Program-made: the position numbers and the translations under genes
Source of the DNA: Dasypus novemcinctus
Lineage: Eukaryota; Chordata; Mammalia; Cingulata; Dasypodidae
Reading direction: 5' to 3'
Assembly (NCBI RefSeq): GCF_030445035.2
Contig: NC_080694.1
Span: 73,485,147-73,549,146 of the forward strand
DNA: 64,000 nt
The notes under the pieces: model-generated
The model's database searches: none
Seen by the model: only the letters and a program-made list of their open reading frames with translations
Told to the model about the DNA's origin: nothing
Shown here: one piece after another, positions 44,674-56,789 of the stretch
How positions within the stretch are numbered: position 1 is the first letter of the stretch
Layout of the letters: every line of letters begins with the position of its first letter

Positions 44674-46949
44674 CTCTGTGCTTTAAACTTTTGCTCTGAA
44701 AGTCCGTTATTTTATTGCCCACACCTCCACTTGGCTGCCTTACACCAATTGTCTTTCACCGTAATCCATTATGGGACCGTTTACAATTCAGTCCTTCAGG
44801 ATGGGAATTTGTAGGCACTGTGTTTATTTATAGGATAGCCTGCCAGCAACACAAGTGAAGACTACCAACATTTCATGTGTCATCCTGGTCTGATCCGAGT
44901 TAACTGTGAGGTCGTACTGAAGCCACTGAGGACGGCTGGCATTTCACCTCTGTGCCTCTGCATGGTTTTGAAGCCCCACAGGGCTAGGTCTGACTCTTAA
45001 TTCTACCACTTCCTGATGTGTAACCAAGAGGAAGTAATTTAATCTCTCTGTGTGTCGGATTCCTCATCTGTAAAATGGAGATAGAAGACAAAAGTCTGCC
45101 CCTCAGGCAAAGAACAATGGCAAATCAGATGTAAAGAGCTTGGCACAATGCTTCATATATGGTAAGTCCTCAGTAAATGGCAGTTAATCTGTCCTTCACA
45201 GGTCAAGTCACTGACTCTCCATAAATTCTTTCTGGTCTACTACATGTCACAGTGATTTCTGCCTTCCCCGGAACACACTTTATTTCTACAAGTCATCTGA
45301 AAATTAATCATGGTTTACATGGTGACATATGTATACTTACACCACTTTTCACCTTTTGCTGTTGCTACCTCTCAACTGAAATTTAGTTTTACCTAAAAAG
45401 AATAGGAACTGAAATTTTTATCTACAGAGATATGATGTCTCTATGATTAGAGAATATGAAAAATATTCTGACTTGCTGACCTCTTAGGTACATTCATACT
45501 TGCCTACATATACCTATTTTGAGATTTTAAAATATGACCACCTTTTATTTTCCTGTATATAACATCTAGAATAGTACTTAATGTGAGTCTGTGATTTCAA
45601 ATTCCCTCCTAGTTCTCAAAATTAAAGATTTGTTGATTATTATCCTTATCACATGAAGTCTGAACATTGTATCTAGATTCTTAATAAAGCATTTACCACT
45701 CTCCCTTTAAGTACACAGGCATATTTGTTTGATATATCCTGGGCTCTTATATTTTGTACATACTAGTGTTCATTCCTTGTATTCTAATTATTCACTCGCA
45801 TTCATTAAGGTCAGGGGACAATTTTCAATTTTGTAGCCCCCGTCTCAGCTCAAAGCCTGGCTCAGTATTTCTCGACTAGACTGTGAACTGCTGGGGACCG
45901 CCATGCCTCGTAAGGCTTGTGGTTCCTTTAGTTTTTAGGATAGTATTTAGTCCATGGTGATGCTTCACTGAATGTTTGTCAAACTGAAAAGGGAAAGGAG
46001 GGCTAATTTCAATTTCCATTTTCAAAGGAGACAACACACTGAGAAGCATCAAAACTGCTTACCAACCTGGGCTCAGCAGTAGACTTCCCTTAGTAAGACA
46101 GAGAAAACGACACGCAGGTAAATGAAATCACAGGGAATGCCACTCTTTGGCAGCTTATTAAGTTTTGTGTCTCCATTATTGCAAATAATAATGACAACAA
46201 TAATAAAAGGCAGAAAGGAAAGACGGCATTTTGTCTCCATACTATAAAATAGTGACAGCTCCAGAACATCTATCTATATGGAATTTACCAGAACAATCTA
46301 GGCAGGGTGGAATAGGGAACGCTGGAAACCCTTTTAGCACAAGTTTCTACACAGATTATATATTACATATGAACGAAAATACCAAGCTTTCCTACACACA
46401 TACTGTCCTCCTGTTTTATAAAAGAGTAGGGAAAAGTCGAATGTCCGTCTAATGGATGACAATGATTTATTTAGAGTTGATTGGGCAGGAGGTTAAAGAG
46501 GCGGCGGAGAGCCGTCCTCATCTGAGAGCCAATCTCCGCCGAAGCCTTAGTGAGCGCCTACTCGATGGCTGCCCCCTTGTTTAATGCCAGTCTTCCTCAC
46601 CTGTCAGGCGCCTGAGGCTAGCGGCGCCTGAAGCCCCTCTAAAGTCCCGAACCCCTCCAATGCCCCCACTGCATCCCCGCTTCCTTTCACGGGACCGAGC
46701 AGTCCTCCTCCGTCCACACCCTTACTGCTTTCTGTCCCTGAAGAAGCGGACTCACACCGTCCAAGCGCCCCTGAACTATGCCCAAACAGCACGCGAGCCA
46801 CGCTGGGCTCTGCAGAGCAGCCCACGCAGGACAGCTGGAGCCGGAAACACTAGAGCCGGGACAGCCGGAAGACAAAGGCTCCCATTGTCTTTAACCACTG
46901 AGCAGCCCCAGAGCAGAGAGCCCCGCTCAGGAACGGCGGGAGTCGGGGT
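44674..46949. other. Between antisense coding exons and promoter; MIR at 45000-45190
   Basis: Should contain the 5' exon(s) of the antisense transcript, which I could not place. A reversed MIR is visible (TTCCTCATCTGTAAAATGGA, AGTCCTCAGTAAATGGCAG). The rest is AT-rich without other features. Confidence 0.45.
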
Positions 46950-47432
46950 TCTCTAATCAGGGACTAGTATTCACGAAGGTTTTTTGGGGGAAGGCAATCG
47001 GCGAGGCCGAGAGAACAAACATTCACGGGTAAATGCAAGGGTAAAAGCCGCCAGAGGAGTAGCATCATCGAGTCGCCCCTCCTCTGACGTCACAATATCA
47101 CACCGAAGGCGAACCGCCCGCCCGCTCCCGAGAGGCTTCGGGCTCAGGGTCGCGACCACTTATGACGTCTCAGCCAATCGTGAGCCGGAACGCGCCGACG
47201 CTCTAGGCCGCCGCTGCCCGCGCGCGAAGGCGGCGCTCTAGCCCGCGGGTCGGCTGGTCTCCCCGGAAGGGGCCTGGCGCCGCGGCGGGGCGCAGGCGCG
47301 CCGGGTCGTGAGTCTCTGCGTGAGTCCGGGGACAGGCTGGGCAGGGCTCTAGTGGTGAGGCTGGTTTTAAGAAGCCCCTCTCTTCTGTGGGTGGTTTCTC
47401 GGCGCCTGCCCAACCTCGACCACCCGTCCATC
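46950..47432. promoter_or_regulatory. CpG-rich divergent promoter of POLR1H and its antisense gene
   Basis: CpG-dense block just before the POLR1H start codon. It holds a perfect CRE palindrome TGACGTCA (47095-47102), a second TGACGT (47163), a CCAAT box (GCCAAT, 47173-47178) and ETS-like CCGGAA (47185-47190). No TATA box. The antisense gene runs away on the minus strand, so one island probably serves both. Confidence 0.72.
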
Positions 47433-50400
47433 ATGGATCCCGCCGAGACCGGCTCCAGCTTCCAGTCGGACCTCGACTTCTGCCCGGACTGCGGCTCGGT
47501 GCTGCCTCTGCCCGGGGCTCAGGATTCGGTCATCTGCACTCGCTGTGGCCTCTCCATCAACGTGCGGGGTGAGGGGCTCGCGGGCAGTCCCGGCGGAGGG
47601 TCGGGGTGGGGGCCTCCAGGCGGGCGGGCTGTGGAGGGGTCCAGGCGATCAGGCGCTCGTACGTTTGTCCAGAGGCGAGACCTGAGGGGACTCAGGTATG
47701 CGCGACCTCCTGGCCTAACCACCGCGTGTCTCCACCAACGGTTCTGCCGCCCGCGCAGACTTCGAAGGGAAGGTGGTGAAGACCTCCTTTGTGTTCCACA
47801 AACTGGGAACAGCCGTGCCTGCGGCGGTGGAGCAAGGACCCGAGTTCCAGGGGCCCGTGGTGAGTAGATGAGGTCAAGGACTGGCTCCGCTAGGGAGACG
47901 GGAGAGAAAGGGGGCAGGGGGCGATTGCAGAGGCTGGAGAGCTTTGTACCCAATTCCGAGAGGGTGGAGGGGTCTTGAGAGCAGAAATGTCTGTGGGATA
48001 TGATTTCCCCGAGAAGCAGGAAGGTATGACCGGGCCTCCCTTACCCACCGATTGTTTCCCAGGTTGACAGACGCTGTCCTCGATGTGGTCATGAGGGAAT
48101 GGCATACCACACCAGACAGATGCGCTCAGCGGATGAAGGGCAGACTGTCTTCTACACCTGTACCAACTGCAGGTGCGTGTCAGTTCCCCACCTCTGCCTG
48201 TTCTCCAACCCCTTGCCGACCAAACCCATCCAGTGTCTTGCTGCTTTTACGAAATGATTTTTTTTTTCTCTGCTCATGTTCCTCATTTCTGTACAGTTCA
48301 GGCAATAGGGACATTTGTGGTCTTTTAATTTTAGCCAGTGGACTAAATATGTAAAAGTAATTGAAAAGGAAATGAAGGCAGGTTTTGCTTAGCAGTCACC
48401 ACCTTATGCTGAGCTTTGCAATGTAGTCACGGTGATTTTACTTTGATGAGACTTGCTCATGAGTGATGTCAAGAGCATGAGTTTTCAGGATGCTGATTTT
48501 TTTTTTAACATATCAGTTTTATTGATACATATTAATAAAGTGTACAGTTCATCCAAAGTATACAATCAGTGGTATTTGGTATAATCACATAGTTGTTCAT
48601 TCATCACTTCAGTCATTATTAGAGCATTTTCATTATTTGAATAATAAACCAAAAATCAGACAAATTATTTACCTCGCAATCTCTCTTTTTTTCCCCTGCT
48701 GTACATAGCTACTGTTTCTGGCTATTCTTGCACATTTATTTATTTATTTATTTATTTATTAAGCCGTTTTATTTAGATATATTCACATACCATGTGATCT
48801 GTCCGAAGTGTATATAATCAGCGGCTTTTAGTATAATCACAATGTGTGCATTCATCACTACAAAAAATTTTAGAACAATTCATTACTCCAAAAAGAAAAA
48901 CTCCACACCCCTTAGCATTTCTTTATTTAAGTGGAATAATACAATACATAGTATTTTTTGTATCTGCCTTCTTTCACTTAGTGTAATTTTTGTCTGATAT
49001 TAACATTTGGTAGTATTAACCTACATTTGTTCAAAGAAAAATAATCTTATATATGCAATTTTACCCATTCATCTTTCAAATATGTTTTTACTATGCTATA
49101 CAGTTCCATGTTACATTTCTTATATTTCCTTTTAGTGTTATACATGACCTTAGACTTTTCCTTTAAACGACTCTTATAGCCACATAATTTTTTTGAAGAA
49201 ATAAAGCTGTCTTTATTCACACATACATGATCATCTATATAAAATCTTACAGAGAATCTACATAAAATCTAGAATTAATAAGTGTCTTTATCAAGATTGC
49301 AGGATACAAGATCAATATGCCAAAATTAATTGTGTTTTTCTGTATTAACAATGTCCCATACAAAATTGAAATTAAAAAATAGCATTTATAGTAGCATCAA
49401 CAACATGAAATATTTAGGGAGAAATCTGGCAAAACCTCTGCAAGATCTGTACAATGAGTACAAAACTTTGCTAAAAGAAATTAAAGAACACCTAACTAAA
49501 TTGAGAGATTGGCTGGAAAGCTCAGTATTAAGATTTCAGTTTGCTCATGATTGATCTATAGATTCAATACAAGCCCTGTCAAAATTCCAGCAGTTTTTTT
49601 TCTCATATATATTCATCTTTTTTTTTTTTTTTCACTTTTTAAAAATACATTTTTTATCCCCCCCCCCGCCCCCTCCCCATCGCTCCCTCATCTGTCTGCT
49701 CATCTTTAGGAGGCACTGGGAACTGAACCCGGGACCTCCCGTGTGGGAGGCAAGTGCCCAGCTGCTTGGGCCATTCACACTCCCTGCTGGATGCATCATC
49801 TGCTGCTTGTATCATCTGCTGCTTGCGGCGTCTGCTTGTTGCGGCGTCTGCTTGTTTTGGCAGTTGTCAAGATAGCCAAGTATCTCAATGAAAGAAAATA
49901 AACTCCAGAAACAGACCCCCAGATATATGGTCAATTGTTTTTTTACTTTCATTTTTGTTTTTTATCTTTTAGAGTAGTCGTAGGTTTACAGAAAAATTCT
50001 GCAGGAAGTACAGAGTTCCACATGACCATCCCATCCCATACATAGTTTTCCCTATTATTAACGTTTTACGTTAGTGGGTACATTTATTTACATTTGATGA
50101 ACCAATAACTAAATTACTAACTAAAGTCCATAGTTTACATTAGGAGTCACTCCTTGTTTTTTACAGTTCTATGTGGTTTTTAAAAAATGTATTGTGGTAA
50201 CATTTTATTTTGCACGCTGCCAAAGGCAGTATACCAGAAATGGGCTGTTTTTTACAGTGGGGTTTATTAGATTGCAAGCTTACAGTTTTGAGGCCATGAA
50301 AATGTCCAAATCAGGCACCAGGCGATGCTCTCTCCCCAGAGACCAAGAGCCATGACCCTGAAATCCCCCGCCAAGTGGGAAGGCACACGTGTCATCTCCC

Positions 50401-53400
50401 TTCTCCTCCGGGCTCGTTGCTTTCGGCTTCCTAGTTTCCCTGGCTTCCTTTCTCAGCTTCTATGGCTTTCTCTCTGCTTCTGTGGCTTTTCTCTTTGTCT
50501 TCTGTGAATTTATCTCTACTCACCTAGTATTAATAGTACTGCTAGTTACAGACATCGTATTGGGCTTTCACCTTTTCTGCTTATTTCCAAGGATTAACAC
50601 ACATCTGGATGGTTTTAAGAACTGATCTTTGTGGTTAGTGTTCTGCAGTTTCAAGATTTGGCTTTCTTTTATCTATCCTACGTGGGAATTGCTGGGTTTT
50701 TATAGAAAAGTTGCACAGAAAGTAGAAAAGTCCCTTAAACCCTTCCTCCCTACTCCCCACTCCCATATAGTTTACCCTATGATTAGCATCTTGCGTTAGT
50801 GTGGAACATTTGTTAAAATTGATGAGAAAATACTGAAACATTATTAGTAACTAAAGTCCATACTTTACATTAGGGTTCACACTTTTTTTTCCACATATTT
50901 TTTTAATTAGAGAAGTTGTAGATATGCAGAAAAACCATGCATGAAATTCCTATATACCACCTTATTAACACCTTGCATTAGTATGGTACATTTGTTAAAA
51001 TTCATAAAAGAGTGTTATTATAATTTTACTATTAACTATATTCCTTCATTTACAATAGGGTTCTCTGTTTACATTGTATATTTCTTTGGGTTTTTGAAAA
51101 TTTTTCTTTTAACATATAAACAAGCTAAAATTTCTCCTGTTAATCATCTTCATATATATAGCTGAACACTGTAAGTTAAATCACAAAGTTGTGCTACCGT
51201 CTCATGGTTCATTCTTTTGTACATAGTCCTACGGATTTTGACTGCATGATGTCCTGTAGCCACCATTATGGAATCCTACAGAATAGCTCCACTGCCCTAA
51301 AAATGTCCTGAGTCCCACCTTTTCATCTCTTTCCCTCACCCCTCACCTGTTATAGCCCCTGATCATTTTACTATCTATATACTTTGCCTTTTCCACTATG
51401 TCATATACTTGGAATCCTACCGTAGTAGTCTTTTTAGACTGACTTTCATGTAGCAATATGCATTTAAGGTTCATCCATATCTTTTCATGGTTTGATAGTT
51501 CATTTCTTTCTTGCTTGTTTACTTTTTATTGTAGTAAAATATATACTACTCAAAATTTCTGATTTTAACCACTTTCAAGTATGTAATCAGTAGTATTAAT
51601 TGCGTTTGCATTATTTTGTGGCCATCACCAATAGCCATTACCCCTACTTTTTTCATCACCTAATGCATCCATTTATTAATAACCGCTCCTCCCACCCCCC
51701 TGGTACTTTATAATCTATAGTCTTAATGAAATTTTTTTTTAGGTATTTCATGTAAGCAATATACAATATTTGTCTTCTTGTGTCTTTCTTAATTCACTCC
51801 ACATGTCATCTAGGTTGATCTATGTTGATGTAAAATAATCCATTGTGTGTGTAGACCACATTTTGGTTATTCATTCTTCCATTGATGGGCACTTGGGTTG
51901 CTTCTACCTTTTGGCTATCGTGAATAATGCTGCTGTGAATATTGGGGTATAAATATCTGTTCAAGAACCAGCTTTCAATTCTTTCAGGTATATACCAAAA
52001 AGTGGGATTGCTGGCTCATTTAATTCTATTTTCAACTTTCTGAGGAACTGATTTCCACATTGACTACACCATTTTACAATCCTACAAGTAATGTATAAGG
52101 ATTCCTATTTCTCTTCATTCTCCCAACAATTATTTTCTGCTTTTTAATAATTGTCATCCTAGTGTGAAGCAGCAGCTCATTGTGGTTTTGGTTTGCATTT
52201 TCCTGTTGATCCATGATTTTGAGCATCTTTTCATTTGTTCATCGTCCGTTTGCATATCTTTTAAGAGAAATGTCTATTCAAATCTCTTGCCCATTTTTAA
52301 ATTGGGCTGTCTTTTTTTGTTGGGTTGTAGCCATTTTTTATATATTCTGGATAATATATCATTTGTTGGATTTGATTCCCAAATATTTTCTCCCATTTCG
52401 TAGGTTTCCTTTTTACTTTCTTGATGGTGTCTTTTGACATACAAAAGTTTTAAATTTTGACGAAGTCCATTTTATCTAAGCTCATTTCCATTCATCTGTG
52501 GAAGGGCATCTTGGTGCTTCCAATATTTGGTAGTTATGAATAAAGCTTCTGTAAACATATATGGGTAGGTTTTTTTGTGGACATAAGTTTCCAACTCATT
52601 ATTACCTTTTAAACATTTTTATGCATTTATTTATTTTTTCAGATCTCAGTCATTTTAATAGCTCTTTACTTGTATTTTAAATGTCTTCTTTTATTCTTTA
52701 AAAATATCGTATTTAAATATATTAAATGTGGTTATTTATATTCTGTGTCTGATATTTTCTGATATGCCAGTCCTTGTGAGCCTGAAGCTGCTGTTTACTA
52801 TTTCTGCTGACTCTTGCTAGTCCTTTTTTCCCTTTGTTTTTGTCATTTTTGACTAAACTCAGGACTTTTGGAACTTTAACTCTGGGAATTCTCTGAGGCC
52901 TGGGCTGAATGCTATATTGGTTTTTGGTGCCTTGAGGCACCTCCAAGCTGAAAGCACTTTAAATAAATTCTGGGCTTCAGGTTTTTTGGGCCACACAGGT
53001 AGTATGAATAATTTCAGCTGCAAAACCATCTCAGGGCCAGCTTGTGGCTAGAAATTCTCAGAGGATATATTTCTCTTCCTCTACTTACTGAGAGTTAAAT
53101 TCCTCTTTTGCAAAGTTGAATTATTTTTCTTCTTGTTCACTTTTGCACAGAGGGGTAGGCCTTTTGGTTGGGGGTGGGGATTCCAAATTTATGCAAGGGG
53201 TCTCTTTTCAGACATTGTAGGTTTTATCTCTGGTTTCTTAAGCTCCGTATGGCTGTCAAAACAGTAGGTCAAGGGAGTGGCTATAGTGTAAGTGATTAAG
53301 TGCCTGCTTCCCCTTGTATGAGGTCCTGGGTTCGATGCCTGGAAACTCATAAAAAAAAAAGTGGGTCGCAGGGTAGCAGATGGCCTCAGGTGGGCTTACC

Positions 53401-53736
53401 TGTCTGGGTTCCTGGTTTTACATCATCTCTGACCAATGTGAAGATTGCCTTCACTTTTCTGCTATCTCATCAATGGGTCCAATTTATTCATATTTTTTTT
53501 CTTTTATAGATAGTGCTTTTTGTGTTGTTGAAGGAACCTTTCTATACATCAAGGCCAGCATTCTTAGCTGTCCTGAAGTTGGAGGGTTTTTTAGGAGAAC
53601 CAGTCCTCCACAGTGGCATACACACACGCCTTCTCTGATTCTTTGAGTGTCACCTTACACTGCTAGGAGCTCTCCTTTGGTTTAATTAACAGGACTTTTT
53701 TTTCCCCATAGGTTCCAGGAGAAGGAAGACTCTTGA
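47433..53736 (+). CDS. POLR1H: RNA polymerase I subunit RPA12 (zinc ribbon), 4 coding exons
   Basis: Exons 47433-47568, 47759-47859, 48063-48172, 53712-53736 (stop TGA). All GT-AG. The 123-residue product has the two zinc ribbons of the A12.2 family: C17/C20 with C35/C38, and C84/C87 with C112/C115. The C-terminal ribbon carries the RSADEGQT hairpin with D103-E104, the acidic pair that in TFIIS-like proteins inserts into the active site for transcript cleavage. The protein works in the nucleolus in Pol I, in rRNA synthesis, backtracking rescue and termination. Human POLR1H begins with an earlier Met (MSVMD); here that codon is CCG, so translation must start at the second Met. The last intron is 5.5 kb and full of LINE and SINE copies. 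A poly(A) signal ATTAAA lies at 53975. Confidence 0.96.
48500..49195 (-). repeat. Reversed LINE-1 3' UTR fragments in POLR1H intron 3
   Basis: Two successive copies of the same AT-rich text (TTTTATTGATACATATTAAT ... at 48520; TTTTATTTAGATATATTCAC ... at 48765), each followed by GTATAATCACA and CATTCATCACT blocks. Confidence 0.6.
49200..49935 (+). repeat. LINE-1 ORF2 fragment, split by a DAS SINE
   Basis: CAGGATACAAGATCAATATG, TATTTAGGGAGAAATCTGGC and AATTCCAGCAG belong to L1 ORF2. The text resumes after the SINE at 49866 with ATCTCAATGAAAG and ACAGACCCCCAGATATATGG. Confidence 0.75.
49615..49865 (-). repeat. DAS-type SINE, minus strand
   Basis: tRNA-like part on the minus strand (box B complement near 49722-49733, GAACCCGGGACCTCCCGTGT), with a long T run at 49619-49632 and C-rich segment. 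It sits inside an L1 ORF2 fragment. Confidence 0.72.
49936..50215 (-). repeat. Reversed LINE-1 3' UTR fragment
   Basis: First of three similar AT-rich copies (AGGTTTACAGAAAAATTC, CTAAAGTCCATAGTTTACAT); the others are at 50690-50890 and 50900-51070. Confidence 0.6.
50216..50640. repeat. Unclassified interspersed repeat
   Basis: CAGTATACCAGAAATGGGCT then TTTATTAGATTGCAAGCTTA and GAGGCCATGAAAATGTCC. It interrupts the LINE 3' UTR series and looks like a mobile element, but I cannot name the family. Confidence 0.4.
50690..52600 (-). repeat. Reversed LINE-1 3' UTR, older L1M type
   Basis: Classic reversed L1M text: AAGGTTCATCCATATC, ATGGGCACTTGGGTTGCTTC, TGAATAATGCTGCTGTGAAT, GGTATATACCAAAAAGTGGG, TGAGGAACTGATTTCCACA, GTTTGCATTTTCCTG. 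Several partly duplicated segments suggest more than one insertion. Confidence 0.75.
52601..53269. other. POLR1H intron 3, AT-rich, nothing recognised
   Basis: AT-rich sequence with possible LINE remains at its start. No exon is supported. Confidence 0.4.
53270..53362 (+). repeat. Short tRNA-derived SINE, plus strand
   Basis: GGGAGTGGCTATAGTGTAAG, then box B-like GGGTTCGATGCC and an A10 tail at 53351-53360. It resembles the tRNA head of the DAS family. Confidence 0.6.
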
Positions 53737-53757
53737 TCCTCCTTCTGAGCTGAACAG

Positions 53758-53892
53758 CAGTGCCTCCCTCTCCTGCCTTGAAGGTGAAGGATGCTGGGTC
53801 TTCAAGTCCTGTCCATCCCCTCTGGTCACAACACCTCCCTCTCCTGAAGGATGCTGGGTCTTCAAGTCCTATCCATCTCCTCTGGCCGCAAC
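53758..53892. repeat. 67-bp direct repeat in POLR1H 3' UTR
   Basis: AAGGATGCTGGGTCTTCAAG occurs twice, about 60 bases apart, within the POLR1H 3' UTR; the surrounding text (CCTCCCTCTCCTG, TCCATCYCCTCTGG) is duplicated too. Confidence 0.75.
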
Positions 53893-53974
53893 ATCTTGCT
53901 CCCAGAAGGAGTAGCAGGTCGTGTGGAGACTGCCTTTGTCCTCAGGTTTCTCCTATCCCTAGTTGAGTTTCCTT

Positions 53975-53980
53975 ATTAAA
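53975..53980 (+). terminator. POLR1H poly(A) signal
   Basis: ATTAAA, 239 bases after the stop codon, the common variant of AATAAA. Confidence 0.6.
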
Positions 53981-54465
53981 GTTATATTTCTCTGTAAGAT
54001 TTTATGTGATTTATAATCTGCTTTCTTCCAACAGGAATGTAAATGAGCTAAGAGATATATTTGTCTTTTCAGCAAACTTACCAATTTCAAAAGATAATAT
54101 AAATTAGTATATATATATATATAAAGAAAAAGGGGAGAGGAGAAAACAAGGGGAAAAAACGGAGCCAGAAATGATGCTAATACAAAAAATCAATTGTAAG
54201 AATCCTTACTATCCAAATCTATTTGATTACAGAGTTTAAGAAAACAAAAAGAGTTTGGATAGTGAGATTCAACTGAAAATTTAACCAAATCTATTTGGTA
54301 TATAAGTTTGGACAACAAGAAATTCTGACACCAAGGGATACCGGCACATACTACAGGTGAACAAAAAATTACTTAAATGGAAATTGTGGTTTTTTAATTG
54401 CTCTTGAGAGAAAGGTAATGTATATGTAATCAATTCACATATAGAAAGGTAGGAAATAAAACGGG

Positions 54466-54872
54466 GAGGGTGGTGGACTTGGCCCAGTAGTTAGGGTGTC
54501 CGTCTATCACATGGGAGGTCTGCGGTTCAAACCCCGGGCCTCCTTGACCCATTTGGAGCTTGCCCATGCGCAGTGCTGATGCAAGGAGTGCCCTGCCATG
54601 CAGGGGTGTGTGTCCCCCACGTAGGTGTGTCCCCTCGTAAGGGAGCTCCACGCACAAGGAATGCGCCCTGTAAGGAGAGCCACCCAGCGCGAAAGAAAGT
54701 GCAGCCTGCCTAGGATGGTGCCGCACACACGGAGACCTGGCACAAGATGATACAACAAAAAGAAAAACAGATTCCAGGTCCGCTGACAACAGAAGCGGAC
54801 AAAGAAGACACAGCAAATAGACACAGAACAGTCAACCAGGAGGGGAGGGGAGAGAAAGAAATCTTTAAAAAA
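54466..54872 (+). repeat. Full-length DAS-type SINE, plus strand
   Basis: Head GGTGGACTTGGCCCAGTAGT with tRNA boxes (box B GGTTCAAACCC at 54523-54533), the characteristic CAAGGAGTGCCCTGCCATGC body and GAAGCGGACAAAGAAG segment, then an A-tail (54866-54879). Confidence 0.88.
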
Positions 54873-55011
54873 AAAAAGCAGGGGGAATCCCACTCTGAGA
54901 TATCCAAATGATATTAATATATGTATGTGTGGGGAGAGAAATATATATTTTTTAATGGGTCATGCTATACATACTGAACTGTATATTGCCTTTTCAGTTT
55001 TTGGGTTTTTT

Positions 55012-55382
55012 TCCCCTAAGATTTATCTATTTATTTCTCCCCCTCCCTCCACTGTCTGCTCTCTGTCCACCCGCTGCGTGCTGGCCCATGTCTTCTTGCA
55101 CTCTAATCTGGCGGCTCCTGGAACCCTCCAAGGTGTGAGAGAGGCGACCACTCTCCTGCACCACCTCAGCTCCCTGGTCTGCTAAGTCTCTTACTGTCTT
55201 TCCTCTGTGTCTCTTTCTGTTGCACCATCTTACTGTGTCAGCTCTCCACATTGCCTGGCACCCTGTGCAGGGTGGCACCCGCAGCCCAGCCTGCCCTCAC
55301 CAGGAGGCCCTGCCCATCGAACCCTGAACCTCCTGTACAGTAGATGGGAGCCCAACTGCTTGAGCCACATCAACCTCCCTGC
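55012..55382 (-). repeat. DAS-type SINE, minus strand, divergent subfamily
   Basis: Reversed copy: ATTTATCTATTTATTTCTCC at the start, ACTGTCTGCTCTCTGTCC, then the tRNA-like part near 55318-55375. Differs from 54466-54872 in its middle portion, so it is another subfamily. Confidence 0.75.
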
Positions 55383-56284
55383 CTTCTCAGTTTGAACCGA
55401 AAATTTATAAGGGAAGCAAGTAGTCCAGGAACAAAAAACACTAAAATTTTAGTCTTAGTCAGTATTGCCATTACTTGGCTTAAATGGTGACCCAGGGGTG
55501 GGAATATATCTTGTAACTGTGTAGCCATTATATTCGGAACTCTCAAATACACCCCATTCTGTTTTACTCCTACTGTAACTTGGAGTGGTGGACAGAGCAG
55601 TCTTTCCCTCTGTACACTTAAACTGTTCCTGGCAGTTGACTTTCGTGACCCACTCCCGAAATGTGAAAGAAGTCTGTGCACGGTTCACCCTACTCTAAGC
55701 CTTTCCCTGGCTCATAACACGGACTGAATAAAGTCCAAGTTCTTAGCAAAGCAGAGCCTACCTGCTTTGCCAAGCCTTTACCCCAGTAGTACAAAACTCT
55801 GCATTTCCATTGGTGCTCACGGCCCTGACTTCCCATTCCCTTCCTTTTAACATTGTCTTTTGCTCCCGGAAAACTGGCACGTCTTTTTATCGCCAGATTG
55901 CCCTGTGTTGTGATTCCTGGTCGTGTGTCTGCTTCGTCTTACACCCCAGCGGCTGGCTCAAGTGACAGTCTGTGAACAGCACGCGACTAAGCCCCGTTTC
56001 CTCGGTCATGCTTGCTTCTCTTACCCCCCAGGGCCCTGTTTTCTCGTTAGTGCTGAGCGTGCTTGCCTTCCCCACGACGGTGCTGACAGCAGGGGCTGCG
56101 TGTTGCAGGAAGGCGCGCTTCGGGCACCGGGCGAGGGCCAGAACCGAGACGGAGGGTCTTCAAGCGCGCCACGGCCTGCCTCCCCAGTCCAGGACAAACG
56201 CTCAGGAGCCATAACTACTGCCCTCGGTTGCCCCGCCCCTCCTCTGCCCGGAGTTTAAGCTCACTGGACCTTCAGGCTCCCTGG
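55383..56284. other. Intergenic between POLR1H and PPP1R11
   Basis: No exon recognised. It becomes CpG-rich from about 56060 toward the PPP1R11 promoter. Confidence 0.4.
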
Positions 56285-56560
56285 TGCGCGTGCGCCTGCT
56301 GCCCTTGAGGCCGCCACTTCCGGCCTGTTCTCTGGCGCGCACGCGCGTGATGCCCTTGAGAACCTCCCTTCAGGCCTGCTCCCTAGTGCGCGTGCGCTTG
56401 CTGCCCTTGAGCCCGCCCCAGGCCTTTGCCTGGACGCAGTGACGCTCCTTCCGCCAGCTTGCGGAACTCGTTCCGGCGGCGCCTGCGCACTGGCACATTA
56501 CGGCGGAACTAATCTGTCGGCGCCTGCGCTCTGACGCAGTTGGCGCGGAGGGGAAAGGAG
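56285..56560 (+). promoter_or_regulatory. PPP1R11 promoter with three 51-bp tandem units
   Basis: TGCCCTTGAG recurs at 56300, 56351 and 56402, 51 bases apart. Each unit is preceded by a CG-rich near-palindrome (TGCGCGTGCGCC, GCGCGCACGCGCG, TGCGCGTGCGCT) similar to the NRF-1 site. One ETS-like ACTTCCGG is at 56316. Further CCTGCGC boxes follow to 56535. There is no TATA box; the start codon is at 56790. Confidence 0.65.
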
Positions 56561-56789
56561 AAAGGAGACCAAAGAAGTCCTCACACCCGGAAGCGAGGAG
56601 CCGGAAGTGGGGTTGGACCGGGTGTTCGCCGGGGTGGGGAAGCGGAGGTCCAGGAGGAGGGGAAAAAGAAGGCGGAGGATTCTGGCTACTATTCTGAATC
56701 CGATTCCGATTCTCTTAGACCCCAGAGACGCAGAAAGAGGGCAGGGTGTCTCGTCCCGCTTCCTCCCTTCCTCCCTCTCAGCCTTAGCC

